64,000 nucleotides of DNA from Cupriavidus metallidurans CH34 (GTDB taxonomy: Bacteria > Pseudomonadota > Gammaproteobacteria > Burkholderiales > Burkholderiaceae). The translations under genes were made by a program, and so were the position numbers. The stretch spans positions 1,240,001-1,304,000 of the forward strand of contig NC_007974.2 in NCBI RefSeq assembly GCF_000196015.1. Direction: 5' to 3'. Below are positions 27,067-35,142 of the stretch, piece after piece (the stretch's first letter is position 1; the number at the start of each line of letters is the position of its first letter). The notes under the pieces are model-generated. The model saw only the letters and a list, made by a program, of their open reading frames with translations, was not told the origin of the DNA and searched no databases.

Positions 27067-27939
27067 TCATGGCGCCTTTCGCCCGGCCATGTGATGCAGA
27101 TAGGCCAGCAGGTCCTTCAGGTCGGCATCGGACAGGGTTCTCTGGTCGATCGACGACATGCGCGAGCCCGGCCACCAGCGTAGCGATTGCGGGTCGCGGA
27201 TCAGCGCGCTCAACTTTTCGTCGCCCAGGTACTCCACGGCGCTGTTCGGCACGTTCAGGTCCGGCCCCAGCGTGGCGTCGCCCATTCGGTTCATCGAGTG
27301 GCAGGAAAAACAGACTCGCTGGAAGGTGGCGAAGCCACGCACCACCGGGCTGTCGGCTGGCAGGTCCGCCGCCGGCCGGATGGCGGCGAAGCGCTCGGCC
27401 GGCGATACGGTCACGTCGATCCGGACGATGCTGTAGGTCCAGAGACTTTCGTTGATCTCGCTGCTCTCGCTGATCTTGTTATGGGCGTGCCCCTTTGGCA
27501 CGGTCCAGATCAGCCGGAACGGCCCGATGTCCTGCCCTTTGAGCTTCGGCCACGGCGCAGCCGGATTTTCCACAGCGAGCCACGCGCGCGGGGTATCTGC
27601 GCCATCGGCAATCAGCAGCCGCACCGGCAGGTGGGAAATATACCCGTCGCTGGCAGCGGTCGTGGCTGTGGCATCGGCGGCAACCGGCAAGCCGTGCAAC
27701 AGCGCCGCCAGCGGGATGGCCTTGAAGGTCAGGCGCCGCTTGAGGTTGTCATCGTCCACGGTTACCGACACAAGACGGCGATCCTTGAGCAGTTCCTGGC
27801 GTGTCCAGCTTCGCTCCTGCGGGCCGGACACGATGGTCAGTGTGGCGGGGTCGGCTGCGCCTGCGGCTCCGGCTGGGCCGGTCAGAAGCATCAGGGCGCA
27901 ACCGAGTGTGCCGGCGAGCTTGGCGAACCAGGGGGGCAT
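27067..27939 (-). CDS. Exported cytochrome c with N-terminal sulfite-oxidase-fold-like domain
   Basis: The 290-residue protein has a signal peptide (LMLLTGPAGAAGA), an N-terminal domain of about 160 residues and a C-terminal class I cytochrome c domain with one haem site (CFSCH near residue 207) and a Met ligand in PGSRMSS. The N-terminal part resembles the short molybdopterin-binding-like domains of the YedY/sulfite oxidase fold (FKAIPLAALLHGLPV, WTYSIVRIDV), but the usual Mo-ligand cysteine is not apparent. A GGAG site precedes the ATG at 27939. It may act in periplasmic electron transfer. Confidence 0.8.
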   Translation of the reverse strand: MPPWFAKLAGTLGCALMLLTGPAGAAGAADPATLTIVSGPQERSWTRQELLKDRRLVSVTVDDDNLKRRLTFKAIPLAALLHGLPVAADATATTAASDGYISHLPVRLLIADGADTPRAWLAVENPAAPWPKLKGQDIGPFRLIWTVPKGHAHNKISESSEINESLWTYSIVRIDVTVSPAERFAAIRPAADLPADSPVVRGFATFQRVCFSCHSMNRMGDATLGPDLNVPNSAVEYLGDEKLSALIRDPQSLRWWPGSRMSSIDQRTLSDADLKDLLAYLHHMAGRKAP

Positions 27940-28206
27940 GGGGTCTCCGGGGGGCGAATTGTCAGTTGGGCGGTGTCGGGAGTCTAGCGTATGGCGGCGT
28001 GCTGGAGTGCTGTGCACGCACAAGCAAATGGAGGCCATAAGGTGGTCTGGGTTGGGCATTGAGCGGCGAGCGTTCAAGTCCAAAACCATCGCCACACGCC
28101 GCTGTGTCTGGTGTGTCAGTAGCATCTCGAGATGCCTCAAAGCCCATTCCGGATCGCCTAAACTACAAAACCAACAGTCAGGCCCCGTTCCAGCGCAGCC
28201 CCCTTC

Positions 28207-28476
28207 ATGGCGCACATTTTCTTCGCCGCTTCGATTCAGCGCCATATTCCAACGCCTGAGCGCGAGGTCGACGCGCGCACGCTTGGCGAAGCGCTCGAGG
28301 CTGTCTTCGCGGATCGCCCCCAACTACGCGGCTATATCCTCGACGATCAGGGGGCGCTTCGAAGGCATCTTGCCGTGTTTGTGGACGGCCAGCGGGTGCT
28401 CGATCGGCAACATTTGTCCGATGCGCTCGGCGAGAAAAGCCAGGTGCACGTCATACAGGCGCTGTCGGGCGGATAG
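28207..28476 (+). CDS. MoaD/ThiS family sulfur-carrier-like protein
   Basis: The 89-residue protein has the ubiquitin-like fold pattern of MoaD/ThiS: an early strand pair, a helix (TLGEALEAVFADRPQL), HLAVFVDGQRV and a C-terminal ALSGG ending in the Gly-Gly needed for adenylation and thiocarboxylation. It lies 34 bp before the beta-propeller gene, which starts from a strong GAGGAGG site, so the two form an operon. No moaE, thiG or E1-like gene is adjacent, so the acceptor of the sulfur is unknown. Confidence 0.88.
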   Translation: MAHIFFAASIQRHIPTPEREVDARTLGEALEAVFADRPQLRGYILDDQGALRRHLAVFVDGQRVLDRQHLSDALGEKSQVHVIQALSGG

Positions 28477-28510
28477 CGGGAGTCCACTCACACGCGAGGA
28501 GGCACTAGAC

Positions 28511-29644
28511 ATGAGCGACAGGTTGCTTGTTGCAACTCGCAAGGGATTGTTTGTGTTGCAGGCCGACGGTAAAGGCGGCTGGACGCTCGGCGAGCCCCAC
28601 TTCATCGGTGAGCCCGTGAACATGGTGCTGGCTGACCGGCGAGACGGATCGCTGTATGCGGCGCTCAATCTCGGCCATTTCGGTGTGAAACTGCATCGCC
28701 GGCGCGCTGGCATGGACGATTGGGAAGAATGCGCGGTGCCTGTCTACCCGCCACAGCCAGCCGACGAGCAAACCGCTGGCGGCGCGAATGATGCAAGCGC
28801 GACTGCCCCCAGCCCACCCTCTCCTCCGTGGTCGCTTCAGCAAATCTGGTCGCTCGAGACAGGCGGCGGGGACGAGCCGGGCGTCTTGTGGGCCGGCACG
28901 ATTCCCGGCGGGCTCTTCCGCTCCGACGATGGCGGCGACACATGGGTACTCAACCGCGCGCTATGGGATCGTCCGGAGCGTCGCGGATGGTTTGGAGGCG
29001 GCTACGATGCGCCGGGCATCCATTCCGTGATGGTGGACCCGCGCGACAGCCGGCACGTGACGATCGGTGTGTCGTGCGGTGGCGTCTGGCAAACCAGCGA
29101 CGGAGGCGCGACCTGGCAATTGACTGCCGATGGCATGGAGGCCGACTACATGCCACCGGAACAGCGCGGCGACGCCAACACGCAGGACCCGCACCGCGTC
29201 GTGCAATGCGCGGCCAACCCGGACGTCCTGTGGACACAGCATCATTGCGCCATCTTCCGCTCGACCGACGGGGCGATGCAGTGGCACCGGATTGAAGCGC
29301 AGCCATCGAGCTTCGGCTTCGCGGTTGCCGTGCATCCGCACGAGCCAGACACCGCGTGGTTCGTGCCCGCCGTGAAGGACCAGTGCCGGATCCCGGTGGA
29401 TGGCCAGTTCATCGTCACGCGCACCCGCGATGGCGGGCGCACGTTCGAGCGTTTCTCGGCAGGTCTGCCGTCCGCACCGGCCTATGACCTGGTGTATCGG
29501 CACGGCCTCGCGGTGGATGACTCCGGCACGCGCCTGGCGATGGGATCGACCACCGGCGCGCTTTGGGCGTCCGAGAACGGCGGCGAAAACTGGCATCTGA
29601 TTTCAGCCCATTTGCCACCGATTTATTGTGTTCGCTTTGGATAG
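28511..29644 (+). CDS. Beta-propeller protein, exo-alpha-sialidase/BNR-repeat-like
   Basis: The 377-residue cytoplasmic protein (no signal peptide) contains repeated Asp-box motifs, SxDxGxTW, as RSDDGGDTWVL, TSDGGATWQL, RTRDGGRTFERF and ASENGGENWHL, which mark a beta-propeller of the sialidase/BNR type. It lacks the arginine triad context to be called a sialidase, and it is cytoplasmic, so an enzymatic sialidase role is unlikely. It starts from a GAGGAGG ribosome site in an operon with the MoaD/ThiS-like protein, a pairing seen in other proteobacteria; the function is not known. Confidence 0.88.
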   Translation: MSDRLLVATRKGLFVLQADGKGGWTLGEPHFIGEPVNMVLADRRDGSLYAALNLGHFGVKLHRRRAGMDDWEECAVPVYPPQPADEQTAGGANDASATAPSPPSPPWSLQQIWSLETGGGDEPGVLWAGTIPGGLFRSDDGGDTWVLNRALWDRPERRGWFGGGYDAPGIHSVMVDPRDSRHVTIGVSCGGVWQTSDGGATWQLTADGMEADYMPPEQRGDANTQDPHRVVQCAANPDVLWTQHHCAIFRSTDGAMQWHRIEAQPSSFGFAVAVHPHEPDTAWFVPAVKDQCRIPVDGQFIVTRTRDGGRTFERFSAGLPSAPAYDLVYRHGLAVDDSGTRLAMGSTTGALWASENGGENWHLISAHLPPIYCVRFG

Positions 29645-29728
29645 GAGCAGAGCCTGCCGCAGGCGCCATACGCGCTGCTGCCATGCTATCGTCAGACAGC
29701 GCTAATGCCTGCTTCGGGGAAGAACCAG

Positions 29729-30127
29729 ATGATTTCGCACGTTTTTGTCGGCGTTACCGATTTTGCCCGGGCTTTCAGATTCTATTCGGTGATCATGGGC
29801 GATCTCGGGCACAAACTGAAGTTCAGCGAGCCTGACAAGCCTTGGGCCGGCTGGATGGCGGAAGGCATGCCACGGCCCCTCTTCCTGATTGGCGGACCAT
29901 ACGACGGCAACCCTGCCAGGTGCGGTAACGGTCAAATGGTTGCGTTACTTGCGCCGGATCGCAAGTCGGTCGACAAGGCCTACGCCAGCGCCTTGGCCAC
30001 CGGAGGATCTTGCGAGGGCGCTCCGGGTTTAAGACCTGAATACCATCCTGACTATTACGGCGCCTATTTCCGGGATCCCGAGGGAAATAAGATCTGCGTT
30101 TGCTGCCACGATCCGGTGCGTGAATAG
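29729..30127 (+). CDS. VOC family protein (glyoxalase/bleomycin-resistance fold)
   Basis: The 132-residue protein shows the paired beta-alpha-beta-beta-beta modules of the vicinal oxygen chelate superfamily: MISHVFVGVTDFARAFRFY at the N-terminus and YYGAYFRDPEGNKICVCCH at the C-terminus with the typical RDPEGNK motif. Metal ligands at His4 and the C-terminal region are plausible. The ATG at 29729 follows GGGGAAG by 5 nt. Substrate unknown. Its 3' end overlaps the convergent DUF6984-like frame by 64 bp, which argues that the tail of that frame is not real. Confidence 0.88.
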   Translation: MISHVFVGVTDFARAFRFYSVIMGDLGHKLKFSEPDKPWAGWMAEGMPRPLFLIGGPYDGNPARCGNGQMVALLAPDRKSVDKAYASALATGGSCEGAPGLRPEYHPDYYGAYFRDPEGNKICVCCHDPVRE

Positions 30128-30654
30128 GCCTGGCTGTTGCGATTGGCGTGGCCATATAGGTTGCGTCGCGACTGTCTCCATCTGGCTGGGAAGAGCCCGA
30201 TCGAGTCGGCTGCCAACAGCCAGGGCGATGGCTGTCTCTGATCGACCCGAAGCGGACGTTCATTTTCCCGAAAGCGGACGTTGGAGTGTCTAACGCAATC
30301 TTGAGGGGGCAGCGTGCGTGAGCCCGATGCCGGACGAATCTGCGGGAATTGTTTGAGAGGAGAGAAATCTGCGTTCCAAACGTTGAGATCGAACAACTCG
30401 TCGTAATTGTCCAGCAACAACGTTACGAAGTTGCGCACAGCATTGAAGTCTGGGAACTCCATCTTGCAGATATCCCTGCAGAGAAGCCGGGCTTGAATAT
30501 TGGAATCGAAGCGGAGACTCCCAATTCCATCATCGGTCATTTCTTCGACGAGGCACGTCGGGAGGGAGTTAGCGATTGCAATCTCCTGCACTGTTCCCCG
30601 CAGCATATGCCTGATCAATACAATCTCAGCTTCGTTCAGGGTTCTGATCGTCAT
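30064..30654 (-). CDS. DUF6984-like protein with aberrant C-terminal extension
   Basis: Residues 1-104 look like a small conserved domain (LNEAEIVLIRHMLRG, then EEMTDDGIGSLRF, and LFDLNVWNADFSPL at the end) that I assign to the DUF6984 family. Residues 105-196 resemble no family, run through a repeat element at 30248-30283 and overlap the VOC gene. The original stop has probably been lost by a frameshift or deletion near 30340. The coding strand and order match the OLD and DUF2726 genes upstream. The region is AT-richer than its neighbours. Confidence 0.6.
   Translation of the reverse strand: MTIRTLNEAEIVLIRHMLRGTVQEIAIANSLPTCLVEEMTDDGIGSLRFDSNIQARLLCRDICKMEFPDFNAVRNFVTLLLDNYDELFDLNVWNADFSPLKQFPQIRPASGSRTLPPQDCVRHSNVRFRENERPLRVDQRQPSPWLLAADSIGLFPARWRQSRRNLYGHANRNSQAYSRTGSWQQTQILFPSGSRK
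30248..30283. repeat. Direct repeat of AAGCGGACGTT
   Basis: CGAAGCGGACGTT and GAAAGCGGACGTT lie 22 bp apart. Similar AAGCGGACGTT/AACGTCCGCTT pairs occur as dispersed intergenic elements in beta- and gammaproteobacteria, which suggests inserted non-coding sequence inside the C-terminal extension of the DUF6984-like frame. Confidence 0.6.
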
Positions 30655-30791
30655 GCTTGAAAAGAAAAGTGCGCGCGCCGTGAATGTTTCGAGTCAGCAT
30701 GAAGACTGGGCTCAGCGCGGCTAGTCCACCATCGATGCAACGGCCGCATCTGCTTCAAAACGTGCAGCTAGGCCAGGAGGTCAATGTCAGG

Positions 30792-32672
30792 TTACTTACC
30801 CTCCACCTTGACAAGAATCTGTGTAAGCATTACTGGCACCACTCCTCCCGACCGGAGTGTTGCAGTCCGGTATGCCAATTGGTTTTTCGAGAGATTTATT
30901 CCAGCATCCTGCTCGACGCTATTGCAGGTAGTTATCCATTCACTCCAGTTCGCAGACAGAAACGATTCAAGGTGATCATCCAATATGGCCGCGACGTCCG
31001 AAATAGTAGTAGGTGGAAAATCCTCTTCAGGCAAGCCGAAGTACCGCATTAACCTGCGGTTCTCCAGTGCATGATTGTTGCGCTCCCGATCTATTTCCTC
31101 TTGCTTTTTGTTTTTGGCTTTGGCTCGCGTTTCAAATCCACCGTCCGCATCAAACAGTGCGTAGACTGGCACGCCAATAGATTCCAGAATCGCATGCGCG
31201 AGGGGTATCGATGTCTTGCTGCCCACAGGAACGATCGAAATTCCTGCCGCTTCAAGTGCGCCGGGGGAAGTTCTATCTCCAATACCGTAGAACACAGCAG
31301 ATTCGGTTGTGCCCTCCACAAGAAAAGCGCGATTCGCGAAGAGTGCTATGGCAAGCTGGTCAGCCACGTTATGGTCGAGCCTGCGATCGACCACATCGCC
31401 ATCCACTGTTCCATTCAGCTTGGCCTTCACAATCTCAACAGTGGCACAGTGGACCGTAACTACCGGGACTTCGTCAGCCGATCTCGTCAGCCGTCTGATT
31501 TGATGGAAATGTCGGGCCTCCAGGAAGTAGGGACTATGCGTCGCATAGGTCACCTGAATGCGTTTGCTAGCGTCTTCGGCGAGCGATCTAAGCACCTTCG
31601 CAAAGGCCTGCGCCTGAATCGGATGCTGGAAAAGTTCTGGCTCCTCGATCGCCAGGCAAATTATTCCCTCGGCCGAGGCTGCACCTGACTGGGCCAAGAG
31701 TTGTAGTGCTGAGATCAGCAGCGTGCGCTGAAAACCGTGTCCTTGCCGCTCCACCGCAGTCTCGGTGGTGCCATCAAGCACAGCCACGTCGAACGTCGTG
31801 CGAGGCGCCTTGAGTTCCACTTCAGCCGGCGAAACCGTGATTGCACGGCCAGGCGCATAGGTTGTGACGACCTCGTTGAGCTGCGTCGTGATGGCCCCAA
31901 GCTGCTCCTTGAACTTCTCTTCATAGACCTGTTGCTGCTTTGCCCGTGACTCCGCAACGATTTCTGCGATTGCCTCATCAGCGGCAGTTCGGTCAATCGA
32001 GCGCTCAAGGATTCGCCCAATGATGCTTGCCTTGCCGTCGATGGACTCTTCACTCGCCCGAAGGTCGGCCGTAACGAGGACGAAGTCGAAGAGCCCACTC
32101 ATCTTGCCGCCGCTGTTGAAACCGAAGAAGTTAGTTTGTAGAGCCTCGGGCGCATCGAGAAGTTGATCAGTGTGAGCCGCCTCCCAAGTCGTCATCGACT
32201 GCTCGACGGCAGGACCAGTATTCGCCGCGGGAAGATCAAGCTCCGGGCGATCGCGCCGGAGACTGGCGTACAGCTCTCTCTTCGCAGTCGCACCCCCTGC
32301 CGCCTTGATGCCATTGAAGTCCGGAAATCCCTTTGCATTGGCGGAGAGCACATCGGCGCCATCAGGAGATCGGCGCTTCCATGCGGTGAACGTGCCAACT
32401 CCCTCCGGCGCGTACTTGCCAAGTGCCTCACGATCCTTTTCGGTGAGGTCTGCGAAGGTGATCTGAACCTCGATGTCTTCGTCGGTCGCCCCAAAAGAGC
32501 AATCCTCCTCGGTCAGCGAGCCGGGCTTGCCGTTGAAGAACCAGTCAAGCGCACGAAGCACCGTTGATTTGCCAGCACCGTTCGGCCCGATGAAGGTCGT
32601 GACGGAATCGAACGGAATCGTTACGTCTTTCAACGTGCGAAAGTTTCGGATGCGAACGGTTTGGATCTTCAT
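30792..32672 (-). CDS. OLD family ATP-dependent endonuclease (AAA ATPase with TOPRIM domain)
   Basis: The 626-residue protein has an SMC/RecF-like ATPase: Walker A GPNGAGKST at residues 29-37, Walker B IEEPELFQHP near 340 and an ATHSPYF motif downstream. A C-terminal TOPRIM nuclease domain carries the metal-site glutamate in LVEGTTESAVF (near 454) and DADGG (near 507). This is the single-gene (class 1) OLD architecture, known from P2 Old in phage exclusion; no UvrD-like partner as in Gabija is present. The ATG at 32672 fits the conserved KIQTVRIRNFRTL start. Flanked by DUF2726 and DUF6984 genes on the same strand. Confidence 0.92.
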   Translation of the reverse strand: MKIQTVRIRNFRTLKDVTIPFDSVTTFIGPNGAGKSTVLRALDWFFNGKPGSLTEEDCSFGATDEDIEVQITFADLTEKDREALGKYAPEGVGTFTAWKRRSPDGADVLSANAKGFPDFNGIKAAGGATAKRELYASLRRDRPELDLPAANTGPAVEQSMTTWEAAHTDQLLDAPEALQTNFFGFNSGGKMSGLFDFVLVTADLRASEESIDGKASIIGRILERSIDRTAADEAIAEIVAESRAKQQQVYEEKFKEQLGAITTQLNEVVTTYAPGRAITVSPAEVELKAPRTTFDVAVLDGTTETAVERQGHGFQRTLLISALQLLAQSGAASAEGIICLAIEEPELFQHPIQAQAFAKVLRSLAEDASKRIQVTYATHSPYFLEARHFHQIRRLTRSADEVPVVTVHCATVEIVKAKLNGTVDGDVVDRRLDHNVADQLAIALFANRAFLVEGTTESAVFYGIGDRTSPGALEAAGISIVPVGSKTSIPLAHAILESIGVPVYALFDADGGFETRAKAKNKKQEEIDRERNNHALENRRLMRYFGLPEEDFPPTTISDVAAILDDHLESFLSANWSEWITTCNSVEQDAGINLSKNQLAYRTATLRSGGVVPVMLTQILVKVEGK

Positions 32673-32776
32673 TTCTGGCTTCTGCTCCTTGTGATTTATG
32701 TCGCCTCTTGAACTATTGAACCCGCTGAGCGGCTCCTGCATGGCGGCGACAGGCGCGTTTCCGTCCTCTGCGATGT

Positions 32777-32796
32777 GTGGGTGGAGGGCCACCCAC
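32777..32796. promoter_or_regulatory. 8-bp-stem hairpin upstream of OLD gene
   Basis: GTGGGTGG-AGGG-CCACCCAC is a perfect stem with a 4-nt loop. It lacks a T run on either strand, so it is more likely a leader structure or protein site than a terminator. Confidence 0.35.
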
Positions 32797-32809
32797 CCTA
32801 TGGTCGCGA

Positions 32810-32825
32810 AAATTGTTCACAATTT
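32810..32825. promoter_or_regulatory. 16-bp palindrome upstream of OLD gene, putative operator
   Basis: AAATTGT-TC-ACAATTT is a perfect 7-2-7 inverted repeat 138 bp before the OLD start and 61 bp after the DUF2726 end. The form suits a dimeric repressor controlling the OLD gene. No repressor gene is in the cassette. Confidence 0.45.
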
Positions 32826-32885
32826 GGCGACGGCGGCGGACGACCATTCCTGGCCGAATCCGCTCGTCCCGAGCTCGTCCTTTCA

Positions 32886-33416
32886 TTACATAAGGTTTAC
32901 CACGCTCCTACTAACGGGATCCATAACCGATTCTGCCGGTCTAACCACCGATGCGAAATCCAACAAAATGACCTTGAAATCGACGTCCTTCGACGTGTAC
33001 CGCTTGATCGGAATCCCCGCCGATTCCAGCACCTGATTCTTTTGCTCATCCCGCTTTTTCGCCCGCACGCTGCCATGCGAAGCGCCGTCAAGCTCGATCA
33101 CATACAGCGGTCTCATTGTCCCGCGTTCACACACGAGATAATCGACATATTTCTGCGAAAACAGACTCCGGGCACCGTACTCCTTCCCCTTGTGCTGCAC
33201 GAAAGACGACATGGCTACCTGCGGAAACACATGCGCGTTTCGAAGGCCAACCACTAACCGCTCATAGAGATGGATTTCGTCGTCGCGCATGAACGGTGCC
33301 TTTCGGGAAAACTGATAGCGCTTCGAAGACCTGTCCCCGCCGCGCTTCGTCTTCATCGCGCCCAGCACGATAAAGACGAGCGCCATGAACAACGCTAGGC
33401 CGAATAATGCCTTCAT
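32886..33416 (-). CDS. DUF2726 domain-containing membrane-anchored protein
   Basis: The 176-residue protein has one N-terminal membrane helix (residues 3-19, FGLALFMALVFIVLGA) and a DUF2726 domain, a restriction-endonuclease-like fold (YVDYLVCERGTMRPLYVIELDG, with the E-x-D near the middle, and a Lys-rich helix behind). A GAGGAGG site lies 3 nt before the ATG at 33416. It is the first gene of a same-strand set with the OLD ATPase and the DUF6984-like protein; a nuclease or DNA-binding role near the membrane is possible but unproven. Confidence 0.85.
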   Translation of the reverse strand: MKALFGLALFMALVFIVLGAMKTKRGGDRSSKRYQFSRKAPFMRDDEIHLYERLVVGLRNAHVFPQVAMSSFVQHKGKEYGARSLFSQKYVDYLVCERGTMRPLYVIELDGASHGSVRAKKRDEQKNQVLESAGIPIKRYTSKDVDFKVILLDFASVVRPAESVMDPVSRSVVNLM

Positions 33417-34015
33417 ATGCCTCCTCGATATTCTTGCTCTGTGCGCCGCATTAGCTAGCGATATCGGTGCCCGGAGGCCCGACCGGCGATTATGGCGAGA
33501 GGCCTGTAACCTCGCATGCCCCAAACGGAGGGTTCCATCCGCACTTGCCAACTTGATCACAACACCGGAGAAAGCAATCTTCGTACGGGGCTAGCATTGC
33601 CGCCCCCAAGCGATCGCGGGCGTTGCCTTCGGATTGTGTGCAATCGAGGCGAGTGTGTCGACCGGCGGCTTCTGGCCAAACCCAGCCCCCCCAAAAAAAG
33701 ACCCCAGGCTGTGCAGGTATCAGCCTGGGGTGGTAGGTCGGGGATCTGCCTGGGGCTCCACTGCTTGAGCCTTGGCCTGAGCCTTGACGCTTCCATATTC
33801 GCAACCCGCGTGCCAGCCCTGGCACGGCTCAATTCGCCCTCGTCGGATTCGCTCGGTCGAGCACCTTGAAAATCAATCGTTTCAATGACTTACGGGCGTT
33901 TCAGACGGCCGGTGCAAGGCCGTTGGTGGCGAACGTCGCTGTCGCGCCGGTGTTACGTGTTACGTAACGCCCGGGCGATTCGGTACGACATGGTGAGTTG
34001 GCCGGCGGCCTGAGA
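33417..34015. other. Intergenic region after the defence-like cassette
   Basis: About 600 bp without a credible gene. It includes the terminator at 33696-33737, an inverted repeat ACGGCC/GGCCGT at 33904-33922 and a GTTACGTAAC palindrome at 33959-33968 preceded by a GTTACGT half. No tRNA or clear attachment site is visible. Confidence 0.5.
33696..33737 (-). terminator. Rho-independent terminator
   Basis: On the minus strand ACCCCAGGCT and AGCCTGGGGT form a 10-bp stem with an 11-bp loop followed by CTTTTTTT. It ends minus-strand transcription arriving from the lipoprotein gene at 34016 and separates it from the DUF2726 gene. Confidence 0.9.
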
Positions 34016-34414
34016 TTACCCGCGCGCGCTGGCGGCGCCGGGCTTGCAGTCTTCCACGATGCCTTCGATACGGCCTTGTCGCAGGATTGGGTGCCACTCG
34101 CCCGCGCTGCGGATTTCCACGTCCGAGCCCTGGGCGGCGGCGCGGAGGTAGATCAGGTAGAAGTAGCGCATCTCGGAGGCGGACGCGTGGCCGATGCGGA
34201 TATCGACCTTGCCCGGTTCCGCATAGGGGACGATGGTCGCTTCTTCCTGCAGCTTGCTCTTCAGGCACTGGACCAGGTCGCCTACGCTGGCATTCGAGTG
34301 GATGCGCTTGGGTTCTTGCGACTGGATGTAGTCGGGGGTATTACCGCCGCCCGCGCAGGCCGCAAGCAAAGGGGCCGCCAAGGCGGCAATCAGCAGAACC
34401 CGGGTTTTTTGCAT
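34016..34414 (-). CDS. Hypothetical lipoprotein
   Basis: The 132-residue protein has a lipoprotein signal peptide with lipobox LAAC near residues 18-21, then a small mixed alpha/beta domain with a conserved-looking ASVGDLVQCLKSKL segment and a second cysteine near the end. CAGGAAAA lies before the ATG. I do not recognise the family. It stands alone; the CMD gene upstream ends about 175 bp away, behind a GC-rich stretch and a T run near 34565 that may terminate that operon. Confidence 0.75.
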   Translation of the reverse strand: MQKTRVLLIAALAAPLLAACAGGGNTPDYIQSQEPKRIHSNASVGDLVQCLKSKLQEEATIVPYAEPGKVDIRIGHASASEMRYFYLIYLRAAAQGSDVEIRSAGEWHPILRQGRIEGIVEDCKPGAASARG

Positions 34415-34590
34415 GTGTTTTCCTGAGACGCCCGCCCCGCGGGCGTGGGTGGTCCGAAGTCGGGCCGGGCGGCGAGCGTGCTTTCGCCGCCGTGCCAGCC
34501 ATGGTGCCGGCATCGTACAGACCTCGTTGCCTTGGCACAACCGCGTCCCGGGGCCCTACTAGAAAAAACACGCGGGCGGGCGTCGCGCCG

Positions 34591-35124
34591 TCAGACCACA
34601 GGTGGATTCTCGATATCGATCTCGAGATTTTCCAGGAAGCGGCTGACCAGCATGTAGAAGCCGATCGTCATCAGCACCTCGATCAGCTGCTTGTTGGACA
34701 GCACCGATGCGACGGCCTCGTATAGCGGGGCCGGCGCCTTGACGTCCCGGACGACCGCATCTGTGAAGCGGATCAGCCGGATCTCGAGGTCGGAGAACAC
34801 GTTCGGGTCAGGCTCGGCGGCGCCGTGGTCGAGCACGCTTTCGATCTTGTTCTCAGGCACCCCTGCCTTCCGGGCGACGCGCCGATGCTGATGGATTTCA
34901 TAGGATGCCCCCGATAGCGCCCCTACACGCAGGATCACCAGTTCGCGCAACGTCGGGTCCAGTTCCGATTCGCGCAGGATCGCGCCACCGAGCGCCAGGA
35001 ATCCCTCCCCCACGGCGCCGCCATGGGGCAGCATCCTGTAAAGGTTCAGCGGCGGACGCGCGCCGATCATCTTCTTGTACGTCGGCGATGCCTGTTCCAG
35101 ATCGAAGTATGGAAGTCTTGCCAT
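34591..35124 (-). CDS. Carboxymuconolactone decarboxylase family protein
   Basis: The 177-residue protein is all-helical with the CMD/AhpD fold signature (LRELVILRVGALSGASYEIHQHRRVA, split here at LSGAS). The redox CxxC of AhpD is absent, and the conserved His and Glu of the CMD group remain, so a decarboxylase or related lyase/hydrolase role is more likely than a peroxidase one. An AGGAG site precedes the ATG. It follows the Bug receptor by 18 bp as the third gene of an SDR-Bug-CMD operon. Confidence 0.9.
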   Translation of the reverse strand: MARLPYFDLEQASPTYKKMIGARPPLNLYRMLPHGGAVGEGFLALGGAILRESELDPTLRELVILRVGALSGASYEIHQHRRVARKAGVPENKIESVLDHGAAEPDPNVFSDLEIRLIRFTDAVVRDVKAPAPLYEAVASVLSNKQLIEVLMTIGFYMLVSRFLENLEIDIENPPVV

Positions 35125-35142
35125 GATTGTCTCCTGCGTTGT

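Noticed and set aside
30792..32672. Gabija GajA
   Set aside because: The fold is similar, but no UvrD-like GajB follows, and neighbours are DUF2726 and DUF6984-like genes.
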